This document shows positions 1 to 4,835 of a stretch of DNA of 10,027 bases, piece by piece; within the stretch, counting starts at the first letter, position 1, and each line of letters begins with the position of its first letter. The DNA is from Gammaproteobacteria bacterium (GTDB lineage Bacteria; Pseudomonadota; Gammaproteobacteria; Burkholderiales; Burkholderiaceae_E): positions 1 through 10,027 of the forward strand of contig JAUIAI010000038.1 of NCBI GenBank assembly GCA_030425615.1. The letters are read 5' to 3'. Both the position numbers and the translations under genes were made by a program. Under the pieces are notes generated by a model that was not told where the DNA came from, made no database searches, and worked only from the letters and a program-made list of their open reading frames with translations.

Positions 1-171
1 GATTTTGGCCAAAGCGCTGGGGCGTGGCCCGGTCCAGGGCGCGGCCATGACGCAATCCAGCGGGTCGAAGTCTGCTGGGTCTAGGCCCAGATCTTCGGCC
101 AGCGCGCGGGTCAGCGGCTCCCGGGCGATCAGCTCGTCGGGAAGTTCGAAGTCGAAATCGGACAGGGGCAT
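1..171 (-). CDS. Partial CDS (5' end only), unidentified; QueA-like first residues
   Basis: A leftward reading frame starts with ATG at 171 and stays open for 57 codons to the window edge. The first residues (MPLSDFDFELPDELIAREPL) look very like the N-terminus of QueA, the S-adenosylmethionine:tRNA ribosyltransferase-isomerase of queuosine synthesis. From about residue 21 the protein no longer follows QueA: the usual Glu-Arg-Ser-Arg-Leu-Leu stretch is absent, and the text continues TRALAEDLGLDPADFDPLD. I checked the other two leftward frames for a QueA continuation and saw none, so a simple frameshift is not evident. No strong ribosome-binding site precedes the ATG. The gene diverges from the aldolase gene at 309. 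It may be an unrelated protein or a chimeric or decayed queA; the identity is open. Confidence 0.5.
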   Translation of the reverse strand, partial: MPLSDFDFELPDELIAREPLTRALAEDLGLDPADFDPLDCVMAAPWTGPRPSALAKI

Positions 172-308
172 GGGACGGGATTCGAGGCGTGGCCCGGGAT
201 TCTAAGATGCGCGCCCCCGCCGGCGTTCCCATCCCCGGCTATGATTCCCGAATCCCGCCCGGGCCCGCGCGGGTGCCGCCGCGGCCCGATATCGAAGGAG
301 AGTGGTCC
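172..308. other. Intergenic region between divergent genes
   Basis: 137 bp of GC-rich sequence between the leftward partial gene and the aldolase gene. I see the GAAGGAG ribosome-binding site near its end, but no convincing sigma-70 boxes and no sigma-54 element, in contrast to the right-hand part of the window. Confidence 0.4.
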
Positions 309-1085
309 ATGACCGCAAGACCGATGACCGTCAGCCCGCCCGAAGGCATCAGCGCCACGGAGTGGCAGGCCCGGATCGACCTGGCTGCCTGCTACCGTCT
401 GGTCGCCCACTTCGGCATGACCGATCTCATCTACACGCACATCACGCTGCGCGTGCCGGGCAGCCGTAACGAATTCCTGATCAACCCCTTCGGCAGTCTC
501 TTCGACGAGGTCACCGCATCCGGTCTGGTTCGCATCGACGTCGACGGCAAGGTGCTCTGGCCGGCGGGTGCGAAAGTCAACCCGGCCGGCTACATCGTGC
601 ACTCGGCCATCCATCTGAAGGCCGACAACGCCCACTGCGTTCTGCACACGCATTCGCGGGCGGGCATGGCGGTGGCGGCCATGCGCGACGGACTGCTGCC
701 CCTGAACCAGAAGGGGCTCGAGTTCTACGACCGCATCGGGTATCACGACTACCAGGGCCTGGCCTTTGACGAGCAGGAGCGCGACAGCCTCTACCAGGAT
801 CTCGGGCCGCACAAGGCCATGATCCTGCGCAACCACGGCCTGCTGACCGTGGGCGCGGACTGCGCCGAGGCGTTCTCGCTCATGTACTCGCTCGAGATCG
901 CCTGCAGGCTGCAGGTCGACGCCATGAGCATGGCGCGCGGTCCGCAGGACCTGGTGCTGCCCGACCCCGAGGTCTGCGAGCACACCGCCCGCCAGTTCGA
1001 CGGCTATCCGGATCCGCCGGTCTCGCGCGAGTGGCCGCATCTGCTGCGTCTGCTGGACCGGGTCAATCCGGGGTACGACCAGTGA
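309..1085 (+). CDS. Class II aldolase/adducin family protein
   Basis: The gene encodes a 258-aa cytosolic protein of the class II aldolase/adducin fold, a zinc-dependent family that includes L-fuculose-1-phosphate aldolase and various sugar-acid lyases. The sequence shows the family metal site: His-Thr-His at residues 113-115 (VLHTHSRAGMAV) and the later NHG motif with His176 (ILRNHGLLTVG). The N-terminal part has FGMTDLIYTHITLRVPG and the INPFGSLFDEVTASGLVRID stretch usual for the family. The start at 309 is chosen over the in-frame ATG at 189 because GAAGGAG lies 8-9 nt upstream and family similarity begins after it. The stop overlaps the GTG start of the V4R gene (GTGA), so the two are probably translated together. 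Family assignment is secure; the substrate cannot be deduced, and many members of this subgroup have no known reaction. Confidence 0.9.
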   Translation: MTARPMTVSPPEGISATEWQARIDLAACYRLVAHFGMTDLIYTHITLRVPGSRNEFLINPFGSLFDEVTASGLVRIDVDGKVLWPAGAKVNPAGYIVHSAIHLKADNAHCVLHTHSRAGMAVAAMRDGLLPLNQKGLEFYDRIGYHDYQGLAFDEQERDSLYQDLGPHKAMILRNHGLLTVGADCAEAFSLMYSLEIACRLQVDAMSMARGPQDLVLPDPEVCEHTARQFDGYPDPPVSREWPHLLRLLDRVNPGYDQ

Positions 1086-1654
1086 GCGGCGCGGTCGAAC
1101 CGGCTGCGCCCTCGTTCAGCGAGCGCCTGCAATGGACTCCCGACGGCGAGATCCGCGACGGCGAGGTGCGTTACCTGATGCTGCGTGCCGACGCGCTGAT
1201 GGGCATGCTCAAGGCGCTGCCCGACGACGACGCGCGCGGCATGGCGCTTGCCGCCTTCGCCGCGTCCATCGTGCGTCACGGCGGCAAGTCCGCGCGCAAG
1301 TACCAGGCCATGGGCGCCGCCGACGCCGACACGCTGCTGGCGGTGATCTGTCAGACGGCGCCGCAACTGGGCTGGGGCGTCTGGCGGGTCGCGCGCCGCG
1401 AGGCGGACCGCTTCGTCGTCGAAGTTCGCAACAGCCCGTTCGCCGCCGGCTGGCGTCTGGCGGACGGGCCCCGGGTGGCCGATCCCGCCACCGTGTGCGG
1501 CCCCATCGTCGGCATGCTCACGGTGGTGGGCAGCATGGTCTTCGCCGAGCCGGTGCGCGTCGTCGAAACGGTCTGCGCGTGTGGCGGCGGCGAGATCTGC
1601 CTTTTCGAGGTCGCACTGGCGACCGCACCGGCACCAGCTCCGGCGCCGGGTTGA
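1082..1654 (+). CDS. V4R (4-vinyl reductase) domain protein
   Basis: This is a 190-aa protein starting at GTG 1082, which overlaps the aldolase stop by 4 bp; an ATG at 1031 would overlap by 55 bp and add residues without family character. The C-terminal half has the look of a V4R domain, a small ligand-binding module found in BchJ and in regulators of the XylR/DmpR type. Visible pieces are RNSPFA near residue 117, the CGPIVGMLTVV helix with Cys139 and the closing VVETVCACGGGEICLFEV with Cys165, Cys167 and Cys173, matching the family's pattern of a cysteine, a short Gly-rich turn, then Cys-x-Phe. These Cys may bind metal. The protein ends in an Ala-Pro repeat (APAPAPAPG). There is no DNA-binding domain, so it is a stand-alone V4R protein. 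Coupling to the aldolase suggests a shared pathway, but which one is unknown. Confidence 0.75.
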   Translation: MSGAVEPAAPSFSERLQWTPDGEIRDGEVRYLMLRADALMGMLKALPDDDARGMALAAFAASIVRHGGKSARKYQAMGAADADTLLAVICQTAPQLGWGVWRVARREADRFVVEVRNSPFAAGWRLADGPRVADPATVCGPIVGMLTVVGSMVFAEPVRVVETVCACGGGEICLFEVALATAPAPAPAPG

Positions 1655-1685
1655 GAACAGGCGGATGCGGCTGAGCGGCCGGGAT

Positions 1686-1714
1686 TTGCCCGAACGCTTC
1701 GCGTGAACCATAAT
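1686..1714 (+). promoter_or_regulatory. Sigma-70 promoter of tRNA-Leu
   Basis: TTGCCC (1686-1691) and CATAAT (1709-1714) are separated by exactly 17 nt and sit just upstream of the tRNA, whose first base is 14 nt after the -10 box. A GC-rich stretch (CGCGGG) follows the -10 box, as is usual for stable-RNA promoters under stringent control. Found by inspection only. Confidence 0.65.
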
Positions 1715-1727
1715 CGCGGGCTCGCCA

Positions 1728-1814
1728 GCCGGAGTGGTGGAACTGGTAGACGCGCCGGACTCAAAATCCGGTCCTGGAAACAGGGTGCGGGTTCGATTCC
1801 CGCCTCCGGCACCA
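1728..1814 (+). tRNA. tRNA-Leu (anticodon CAA)
   Basis: This is an 87-nt class II tRNA with encoded CCA. The acceptor arm pairs GCCGGAG (1728-1734) with CTCCGGC (1804-1810), followed by discriminator A1811 and CCA. The anticodon stem CCGGA/TCCGG encloses the loop CTCAAAA (1760-1766), giving anticodon CAA at 1762-1764, which reads the Leu codon UUG. The D-arm has GGTGGAACTGGTAGAC. A long variable arm (TCCTGGAAACAGGGT) is typical of tRNA-Leu. The T-arm GCGGG-TTCGATT-CCCGC is intact. A discriminator A is also what leucyl-tRNA synthetase expects. A terminator follows at once, so this is a single-gene transcript. Confidence 0.96.
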
Positions 1815-1877
1815 AATCGAAGCGCCCGCGAAAGCGGGCGTTTTGATTTGCTGACGGAGAGGACAGTGCCTGCGCAC
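1794..1877 (+). repeat. Direct repeat copy 1: tRNA-Leu 3' end plus terminator
   Basis: These 84 bp are identical to 1940-2023 (offset 146 bp). The unit contains the last 21 nt of the tRNA gene including CCA, the complete terminator and about 28 bp downstream (ending CAGTGCCTGCGCAC). This copy belongs to the intact tRNA. Confidence 0.95.
1814..1849 (+). terminator. Rho-independent terminator of tRNA-Leu
   Basis: The core stem CGCCCGC/GCGGGCG (1823-1829 and 1834-1840) closes a GAAA tetraloop and is followed by TTTT. Flanking AAATC and GATTT extend the pairing to about 16 bp, including G-T pairs. The hairpin begins on the last base of the tRNA gene. Confidence 0.85.
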
Positions 1878-1882
1878 TGTCC
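1861..1882. repeat. 9-4-9 inverted repeat GGACAGTGC/GCACTGTCC
   Basis: A perfect 9-bp dyad with a 4-nt spacer (CTGC). The right half lies just past the end of the direct repeat, so downstream copy 2 keeps only the left half-site (2007-2015). No T-run follows, so it is a poor terminator. It lies about 190 bp before the predicted csbD1 start point, a suitable distance for an enhancer-type activator site, but that role is speculative. Confidence 0.7.
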
Positions 1883-1883
1883 G

Positions 1884-1950
1884 GGCGGGAATCGAAGGGC
1901 CGGGCTTGCAAGCCCGGCAGCGGCCCGCGCTTGTGTGGGCGATTCCCGCC
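1884..1950. repeat. Spacer module with inverted ends and a 20-bp palindrome
   Basis: The segment between the two direct repeats is bounded by GGCGGGAATCG (1884-1894) and its reverse complement CGATTCCCGCC (1940-1950); the latter is also tRNA T-arm sequence. Inside is the perfect palindrome GCCGGGCTTGCAAGCCCGGC (1899-1918). It encodes nothing apparent and resembles a small REP-like or hairpin element. Confidence 0.6.
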
Positions 1951-2023
1951 TCCGGCACCAAATCGAAGCGCCCGCGAAAGCGGGCGTTTTGATTTGCTGA
2001 CGGAGAGGACAGTGCCTGCGCAC
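1940..2023 (+). repeat. Direct repeat copy 2: truncated tRNA-Leu 3' end plus terminator
   Basis: An exact 84-bp copy of 1794-1877. It carries only the last 21 nt of the tRNA including CCA (1940-1960), so no functional tRNA can form, followed by a second copy of the terminator hairpin (1960-1995). The arrangement is like the second attachment site left by an element that integrates at a tRNA 3' end, or a local tandem duplication. No integrase gene is nearby. Confidence 0.93.
1960..1995 (+). terminator. Second copy of the tRNA terminator
   Basis: Identical to the hairpin at 1814-1849: CGCCCGC-GAAA-GCGGGCG followed by TTTT. It would insulate the csbD1 promoter from any read-through. Confidence 0.75.
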
Positions 2024-2034
2024 AGCCTCTCCCA

Positions 2035-2048
2035 GGCACGTCACTTGC
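2035..2048 (+). promoter_or_regulatory. Sigma-54 (-24/-12) promoter of csbD copy 1
   Basis: GGCACGTCACTTGC has the invariant GG and GC separated by 10 nt and matches the RpoN consensus GGCACG-N4-TTGC in full. The predicted start is near 2060, giving a leader of about 43 nt to the ATG at 2103. Confidence 0.82.
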
Positions 2049-2102
2049 CTCATGACGCCGAACCTGTGGGTTCGAGCCCAACATTCGTCAAAGGAGCGAG
2101 TC

Positions 2103-2306
2103 ATGAACTGGAATCAGGTCGAAGGCAACTGGAAGATCTTCAAGGGCAAGGTGAAGGAGCAGTGGGGTGATCTCACCGACGACGAGATCGACGAGATCGA
2201 CGGACGTCGCGACCAGTTGGTCGGGCGCATCCAGAAGCGTTACGGCATCGCCCAGGAAGAGGCCGAGCGCCAGGTCGAGGACTGGTCGCGTTCGAATCTG
2301 AACTGA
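2103..2306 (+). CDS. CsbD family small stress protein (copy 1)
   Basis: This 67-aa, highly charged, soluble protein belongs to the CsbD (UPF0337/YjbJ-like) family of small abundant stress proteins with no established biochemical function. The family signature is clear: MNWNQVEGNWKIFKGKVKEQ, then WGDLTDDEIDEIDG and RDQLVGRIQKRYG, ending AERQVEDW. The ATG at 2103 is preceded by AAGGAG at good spacing; longer in-frame starts (for example 2052) lie upstream of or at the predicted transcription start. It shares 47 of its first 63 residues (about 75%) with the second csbD at 4529, so the two are close paralogues. The gene is a single transcription unit with its own sigma-54 promoter and a downstream hairpin. 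In Bacillus the family founder is controlled by the stress factor SigB; here the promoter points to RpoN. Confidence 0.93.
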   Translation: MNWNQVEGNWKIFKGKVKEQWGDLTDDEIDEIDGRRDQLVGRIQKRYGIAQEEAERQVEDWSRSNLN

Positions 2307-2315
2307 CCATTCCGC

Positions 2316-2406
2316 GCCCGCGGAACCGGCCTGCCGGCTCGCGGGCCGATGTCATGCCGCAGGTAAACGAAGCGCCGGCTGCCCGATGTGGGCAGCCGGC
2401 GCTTCG
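2316..2406. terminator. Two hairpins between converging csbD1 and DUF3618-like genes
   Basis: The first hairpin (2316-2346) pairs GCCCGCG with CGCGGGC around an inner CCGGC/GCCGG stem. The second (2368-2406) is a perfect 17-bp stem with loop GATGT. Neither has a long T-run on the plus strand; the second is followed on the minus strand by GTTT. They probably stop or stabilise transcripts from both sides. Confidence 0.6.
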
Positions 2407-2458
2407 GATTCGGTCAGACATGCCCGGTCGGAGCACCCTCCCGGATTCCCGGTCGGAT

Positions 2459-3439
2459 TCAGGCTCTCGAGGTCGACGGGCCGGGTGTCGGTACGGTCGG
2501 GGACCCGGAGTCGCCAGAGATCGGGTTGCCCGCATCCGAGGTGGCGCCGTTTGCGGATGCCGGTTCCCGGGTCTCCGGTGCGGAGAAGGCTTCTGTCGGC
2601 ACCCGTCTCACGGGGGTCGACGGCGTGGCCGGAATGATGCCGTGACCGGCGCCTGCGCCGTTCGCACCGGTCGCGACGCCGGGCCTGTCCGGCTCGGTCC
2701 AGCGCGGATCGTTCGGCGTTGCGATGATGCGCGAACTCGTGCGTCGCGGACGCCGGCGGCGCGAGGCCAGCACCGATCCCGCGGCCGCGCCGATGGCAAG
2801 CGCGGCGAGACCCGCGGTGAGGCGGTTCTCGTCGACCCAGTGTGATGCCCGGTTCACCTGTCTCGAAGCCTGGCGGGGAAGATCCTGGACCGAACCGGAC
2901 ACCCGCTCGCGCGTTGCGTCGAACCGGTCTCGTGCCTCGTGGACCCGCCCCCTGAGCTGGTCGGCGCGGTCCCTGAACTGGTCCGCCCGACCCCTGGCGT
3001 CGGCGGACAGCCGACGTCCGCGGTCGAGTCCCCGCTCGACGCCCGCCGCTACGGCCGCACCGGCACGTTCCACCCGGTCCTGGGCGTCTTCGAGCAGTTC
3101 TTCCAGGCGGGAGGAGCCGTCGGCGTCCGACCCTGCCATGCCGGCACGGGCAGGCACGTCGGGACCCTCGCCCCGGGGACGATGCCGGTTCGACATGCTC
3201 AAAGCCATGCTCAGGATCCCGGCTCCGATCAGTCCGATCGAAAGCGGGCGGTTGCCGAATGCACGGGCACCCTGGGTCAGCAGGTCTTCGCCCCCGCGTC
3301 CCGATCGAGCGCCGTCGAATGCATCCGCGATCAGGTTCTGCGGCGTCATTCGTTCGGAAAGCGCGTCGATGCGGTTGATCAGTCGGTCGCGCGCCGCGCG
3401 GACCTCCTGTTCGGCCTGATCGGTGTCGTATTGGTCCAT
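2459..3439 (-). CDS. DUF3618-like membrane and coiled-coil protein
   Basis: This encodes a 326-aa protein. The N-terminus (EQEVRAARDRLINRIDALSERMTP, residues 10-33) resembles DUF3618, a short module with an Arg/Asp-rich helix. A hydrophobic segment follows at about 64-82 (PLSIGLIGAGILSMALSM). Residues 110-200 form a long charged helix with repeats (ADQFRDRADQLRGR), probably a coiled coil. A second hydrophobic segment lies at about 207-225, followed by RRRRPRR, and the last 95 residues are a low-complexity Pro/Ala/Ser/Thr tail. The layout recalls DUF883 and other membrane-tethered stress proteins. AGGAG stands at good spacing before ATG 3439. It is 54 bp downstream of the Pro-rich gene and could be co-transcribed, but it also has its own sigma-54 element at 3499-3512. 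Function is unknown. Confidence 0.75.
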   Translation of the reverse strand: MDQYDTDQAEQEVRAARDRLINRIDALSERMTPQNLIADAFDGARSGRGGEDLLTQGARAFGNRPLSIGLIGAGILSMALSMSNRHRPRGEGPDVPARAGMAGSDADGSSRLEELLEDAQDRVERAGAAVAAGVERGLDRGRRLSADARGRADQFRDRADQLRGRVHEARDRFDATRERVSGSVQDLPRQASRQVNRASHWVDENRLTAGLAALAIGAAAGSVLASRRRRPRRTSSRIIATPNDPRWTEPDRPGVATGANGAGAGHGIIPATPSTPVRRVPTEAFSAPETREPASANGATSDAGNPISGDSGSPTVPTPGPSTSRA

Positions 3440-3493
3440 CGTTTTCTCCTCATGAGCCCGTCGCGCGACGCGACGGATCGAGAGCTCGCCGGC

Positions 3494-3835
3494 TCAATGC
3501 AATCGGCATGCCCGCGCGGTGCGGCCGGCGCCCGCCGGCGACCCGGGGCCTCGCTCGCGCCCCAGCTTCTTCTCGTCGGGCTGCCCGGGCTTGCCGGGCA
3601 GGTCAACGGGCGGTGAGGGCACCGGGGGGTCCGGGGGGTTCCGCGGATCCTCCTTCGGTTCGTCACTGCCCGGCGGCGCGCCAGGAGGATCGTCGTTCTC
3701 CTCACCCTGCGCCCGCGAGACGGGCGGCGCGACATTGGCGTGCCAATTGATCGTCGAGAGGCGTGATCCCCGCCCGATCGCCGGGCCAGGGTCCGAGGGA
3801 AATGCTTCGGGGACGTATCTGGTCTGGATGCTCAT
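3494..3835 (-). CDS. Proline-rich hypothetical protein
   Basis: This 113-aa frame has no family I recognise. Residues 1-45 are mixed (MSIQTRYVPEAFPSDPG); residues 46-90 are acidic and strongly proline-rich (DDPPGAPPGSDEP, NPPDPPVPSPP), and the end is basic. It looks intrinsically disordered, with no membrane segment or signal peptide. Support for it being real comes from position: a sigma-54 element at 3893-3906 lies 57 nt before its ATG, and the DUF3618-like gene follows on the same strand. The ribosome-binding site is weak (AGAACAG). Competing plus-strand frames here have no promoter or ribosome-binding site. Codon bias in such GC-rich sequence is not decisive, so a non-coding leader remains possible. 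Confidence 0.55.
   Translation of the reverse strand: MSIQTRYVPEAFPSDPGPAIGRGSRLSTINWHANVAPPVSRAQGEENDDPPGAPPGSDEPKEDPRNPPDPPVPSPPVDLPGKPGQPDEKKLGRERGPGSPAGAGRTARACRLH
3499..3512 (-). promoter_or_regulatory. Sigma-54 promoter of the DUF3618-like gene
   Basis: On the minus strand the sequence reads GGCATGCCGATTGC, with GG-N10-GC spacing and one change (T for C) from the other elements. It overlaps the end of the Pro-rich gene. The predicted start is near 3487, 48 nt before the ATG at 3439. Confidence 0.7.
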
Positions 3836-3892
3836 GACTGTTCTGTTCTCACGGAATGGTCGACCGCTTGCCGAGCCTATCCCGTAGCAGTG

Positions 3893-3906
3893 GCAATCAC
3901 CGTGCC
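3893..3906 (-). promoter_or_regulatory. Sigma-54 promoter of the Pro-rich gene (and perhaps DUF3618-like gene)
   Basis: On the minus strand the sequence reads GGCACGGTGATTGC, a full consensus match with GG-N10-GC spacing. The predicted start is near 3881. It stands back to back with the rightward element at 3950-3963, 43 bp apart, so both may share activator sites. Confidence 0.8.
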
Positions 3907-3949
3907 CGATCGGGTCTAGGCGGTCTGGTGTTCGCTGTCGGCGGCGTCG

Positions 3950-3963
3950 GGCACGTGAATTGC
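3950..3963 (+). promoter_or_regulatory. Sigma-54 promoter of the DUF1328-68aa-csbD2 unit
   Basis: GGCACGTGAATTGC is a full consensus match with GG-N10-GC spacing. The predicted start is near 3975, giving a 44-nt leader to the ATG at 4019. Confidence 0.82.
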
Positions 3964-4018
3964 CAGATGAGTGAACGTCCGGGAAAGGACCTATTCACAT
4001 TAGTCAGGGAGTCAAGAC

Positions 4019-4195
4019 ATGTTCTATTGGGCTGCTGTCTTTCTCGTCATCGGCTTGGTGGCGATGCTGTTCGGAGCTGGCGGGATCGCGGGCGTATCCA
4101 TGGATATCGCCTGGATACTCTTCATCATCGGCCTCGTGCTCGCGGTGGTGTTCTTCGTCATGGGCAGGCGCCCCAAGACGGGTACCCGTCACTGA
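4019..4195 (+). CDS. DUF1328 family (YtjA-like) small membrane protein
   Basis: A 58-aa inner-membrane protein. It has two hydrophobic helices, residues 5-24 (AAVFLVIGLVAMLFGAGGIA) and about 30-48 (IAWILFIIGLVLAVVFFVMG), and a short basic tail GRRPKTGTRH. The layout MxxWAxxFLVIxLVAxLxGFGGIAG followed by a second helix is that of DUF1328/YtjA, a family of tiny membrane proteins often found beside CsbD and other stress genes; no activity is known. GGGAG precedes the ATG at suitable spacing. It is the first gene after the sigma-54 promoter at 3950 and leads a three-gene unit with the 68-aa gene and csbD copy 2. Confidence 0.9.
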   Translation: MFYWAAVFLVIGLVAMLFGAGGIAGVSMDIAWILFIIGLVLAVVFFVMGRRPKTGTRH

Positions 4196-4212
4196 CCGGC
4201 AGATCCGAGGGC

Positions 4213-4240
4213 GCGGTGCGCCCGTTCACCGGCGCACCGC
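4213..4240 (+). other. Intercistronic hairpin
   Basis: A 10-bp stem (GCGGTGCGCC with GGCGCACCGC) and an 8-nt loop lie between the DUF1328 and 68-aa genes. There is no T-run, so it is more likely an RNA-stability or partial attenuation element than a terminator. Confidence 0.45.
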
Positions 4241-4271
4241 ACGATGAAATCCGAAACAGAAGGAACTGAAG

Positions 4272-4478
4272 ATGGGTGACAAGAAGCCGACCGTCGACGA
4301 CGGAATGCAGGGCGAGGGCAACAAGGATGCGGCCCGCCGTTACAACGAGCAGACGCGCGAGTTCATCGAAGAAGGCAAGGTCGATGAAGCCGCGGAGCAG
4401 GCGCAACCCCGCAACGAGGCCGAGGCCAAGGCCATGCGCGACGCGGAGCGTGCCGGAAAGGACAAGGCCAAGCGCTGA
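4272..4478 (+). CDS. Small charged hypothetical protein (68 aa)
   Basis: A 68-aa soluble, very hydrophilic protein made almost entirely of charged residues, Ala, Gln and Asn. It has a central stretch EGNKDAARRYNEQTREFIEEG followed by a helix rich in Glu/Ala and a Lys-rich end (GKDKAKR). It is probably helical or disordered. Short proteins with a similar EGN-x-AA-x-RY-x-E pattern occur as unnamed hypotheticals in proteobacteria. AAGGA precedes the ATG with suitable spacing. It sits between DUF1328 and csbD2 in the same sigma-54 unit, so a general-stress role is likely, but no function is known. Confidence 0.8.
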   Translation: MGDKKPTVDDGMQGEGNKDAARRYNEQTREFIEEGKVDEAAEQAQPRNEAEAKAMRDAERAGKDKAKR

Positions 4479-4528
4479 AGCGTTTCGGTGCCGAACACAA
4501 CGACATTCACAGTCGAAAGAGGAAAAAG

Positions 4529-4744
4529 ATGAACTGGGATCAGATCGCAGGAAACTGGAAGTCCGTCAAAGGGCAGGTCAAGGAAACGTGGGGCGATCTC
4601 ACCGATGACGAGATCGACCGGATCGACGGGCAGCGGGATCAGCTCGTGGGCCACGTGCAGAACCGTTACGGCCTGGCCAAGGAAGATGCGGAGCGGCAGG
4701 TCGACGACTGGTCGCGAAACGTCCACACCGGACGTCCGGCCTGA
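4529..4744 (+). CDS. CsbD family small stress protein (copy 2)
   Basis: A 71-aa CsbD/UPF0337 protein: MNWDQIAGNWKSVKGQVKE, WGDLTDDEIDRIDGQRDQL and RYGLAKEDAERQVDDWSR are the family blocks. It is about 75% identical to copy 1 over 63 residues; the tails differ (NVHTGRPA here, SNLN in copy 1). Base-level differences are scattered through the gene, so the duplication is not recent. GAGGAAA lies just upstream of the ATG. It is the last gene of the unit begun by DUF1328 and is followed by a strong terminator. The two copies have separate sigma-54 promoters and would respond together. Confidence 0.93.
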   Translation: MNWDQIAGNWKSVKGQVKETWGDLTDDEIDRIDGQRDQLVGHVQNRYGLAKEDAERQVDDWSRNVHTGRPA

Positions 4745-4777
4745 CACTCCGAAGAGACACTGCGGACGTCGAAGACC

Positions 4778-4813
4778 GACGGGAGCAGGCGCATCGCCTG
4801 CTCCCGTCTTTTT
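4778..4813 (+). terminator. Rho-independent terminator of the csbD2 unit
   Basis: A 14-bp perfect stem GACGGGAGCAGGCG/CGCCTGCTCCCGTC with a 3-nt loop is followed at once by TTTTT. It is the clearest terminator in the window and ends the DUF1328-68aa-csbD2 transcript. Confidence 0.93.
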
Positions 4814-4835
4814 ATGAATGGATCAAGAACGAGCG

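Noticed and set aside
129..1040. 303-aa minus-strand frame
   Set aside because: It is the antisense shadow of the class II aldolase gene, whose motifs, ribosome-binding site and start are clear on the plus strand.
1238..1251. GGCATGGCGCTTGC, a further GG-N10-GC match
   Set aside because: It lies in the middle of the V4R gene with no gene start downstream within range, and the codons read Gly-Met-Ala-Leu-Ala. It serves as a reminder that single matches can be chance.
1734..2000. 88-aa plus-strand frame (MVELVDAPDSKSGPGN...) and longer minus-strand frames across 1004-2104
   Set aside because: They read through the tRNA-Leu and its duplicated 3' end; such frames are well-known false proteins derived from tRNA-Leu sequence.
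1794..2023. CRISPR or tandem repeat array
   Set aside because: Only two copies of an 84-bp unit exist, and the unit is tRNA plus terminator sequence.
2066..2082. T-arm-like sequence GTGGG-TTCGAGC-CCAAC before csbD1, suggesting a second decayed tRNA
   Set aside because: No matching acceptor, D-arm or paired anticodon stem is present, and the stem has a mismatch. It lies in the predicted csbD1 leader and is probably chance.
2724..3419. 231-aa Ser/Arg-rich plus-strand frame
   Set aside because: It is antisense to the DUF3618-like gene; the minus strand has the ribosome-binding site, membrane segments and promoter.
3858..3871. GGTCGACCGCTTGC, and similar loose GG-N10-GC words at 5455-5470, 5850-5863 and 8597-8612
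   Set aside because: They have GG-N10-GC but lack the GGCAYG core, and most lie inside genes without a start codon at a suitable distance.
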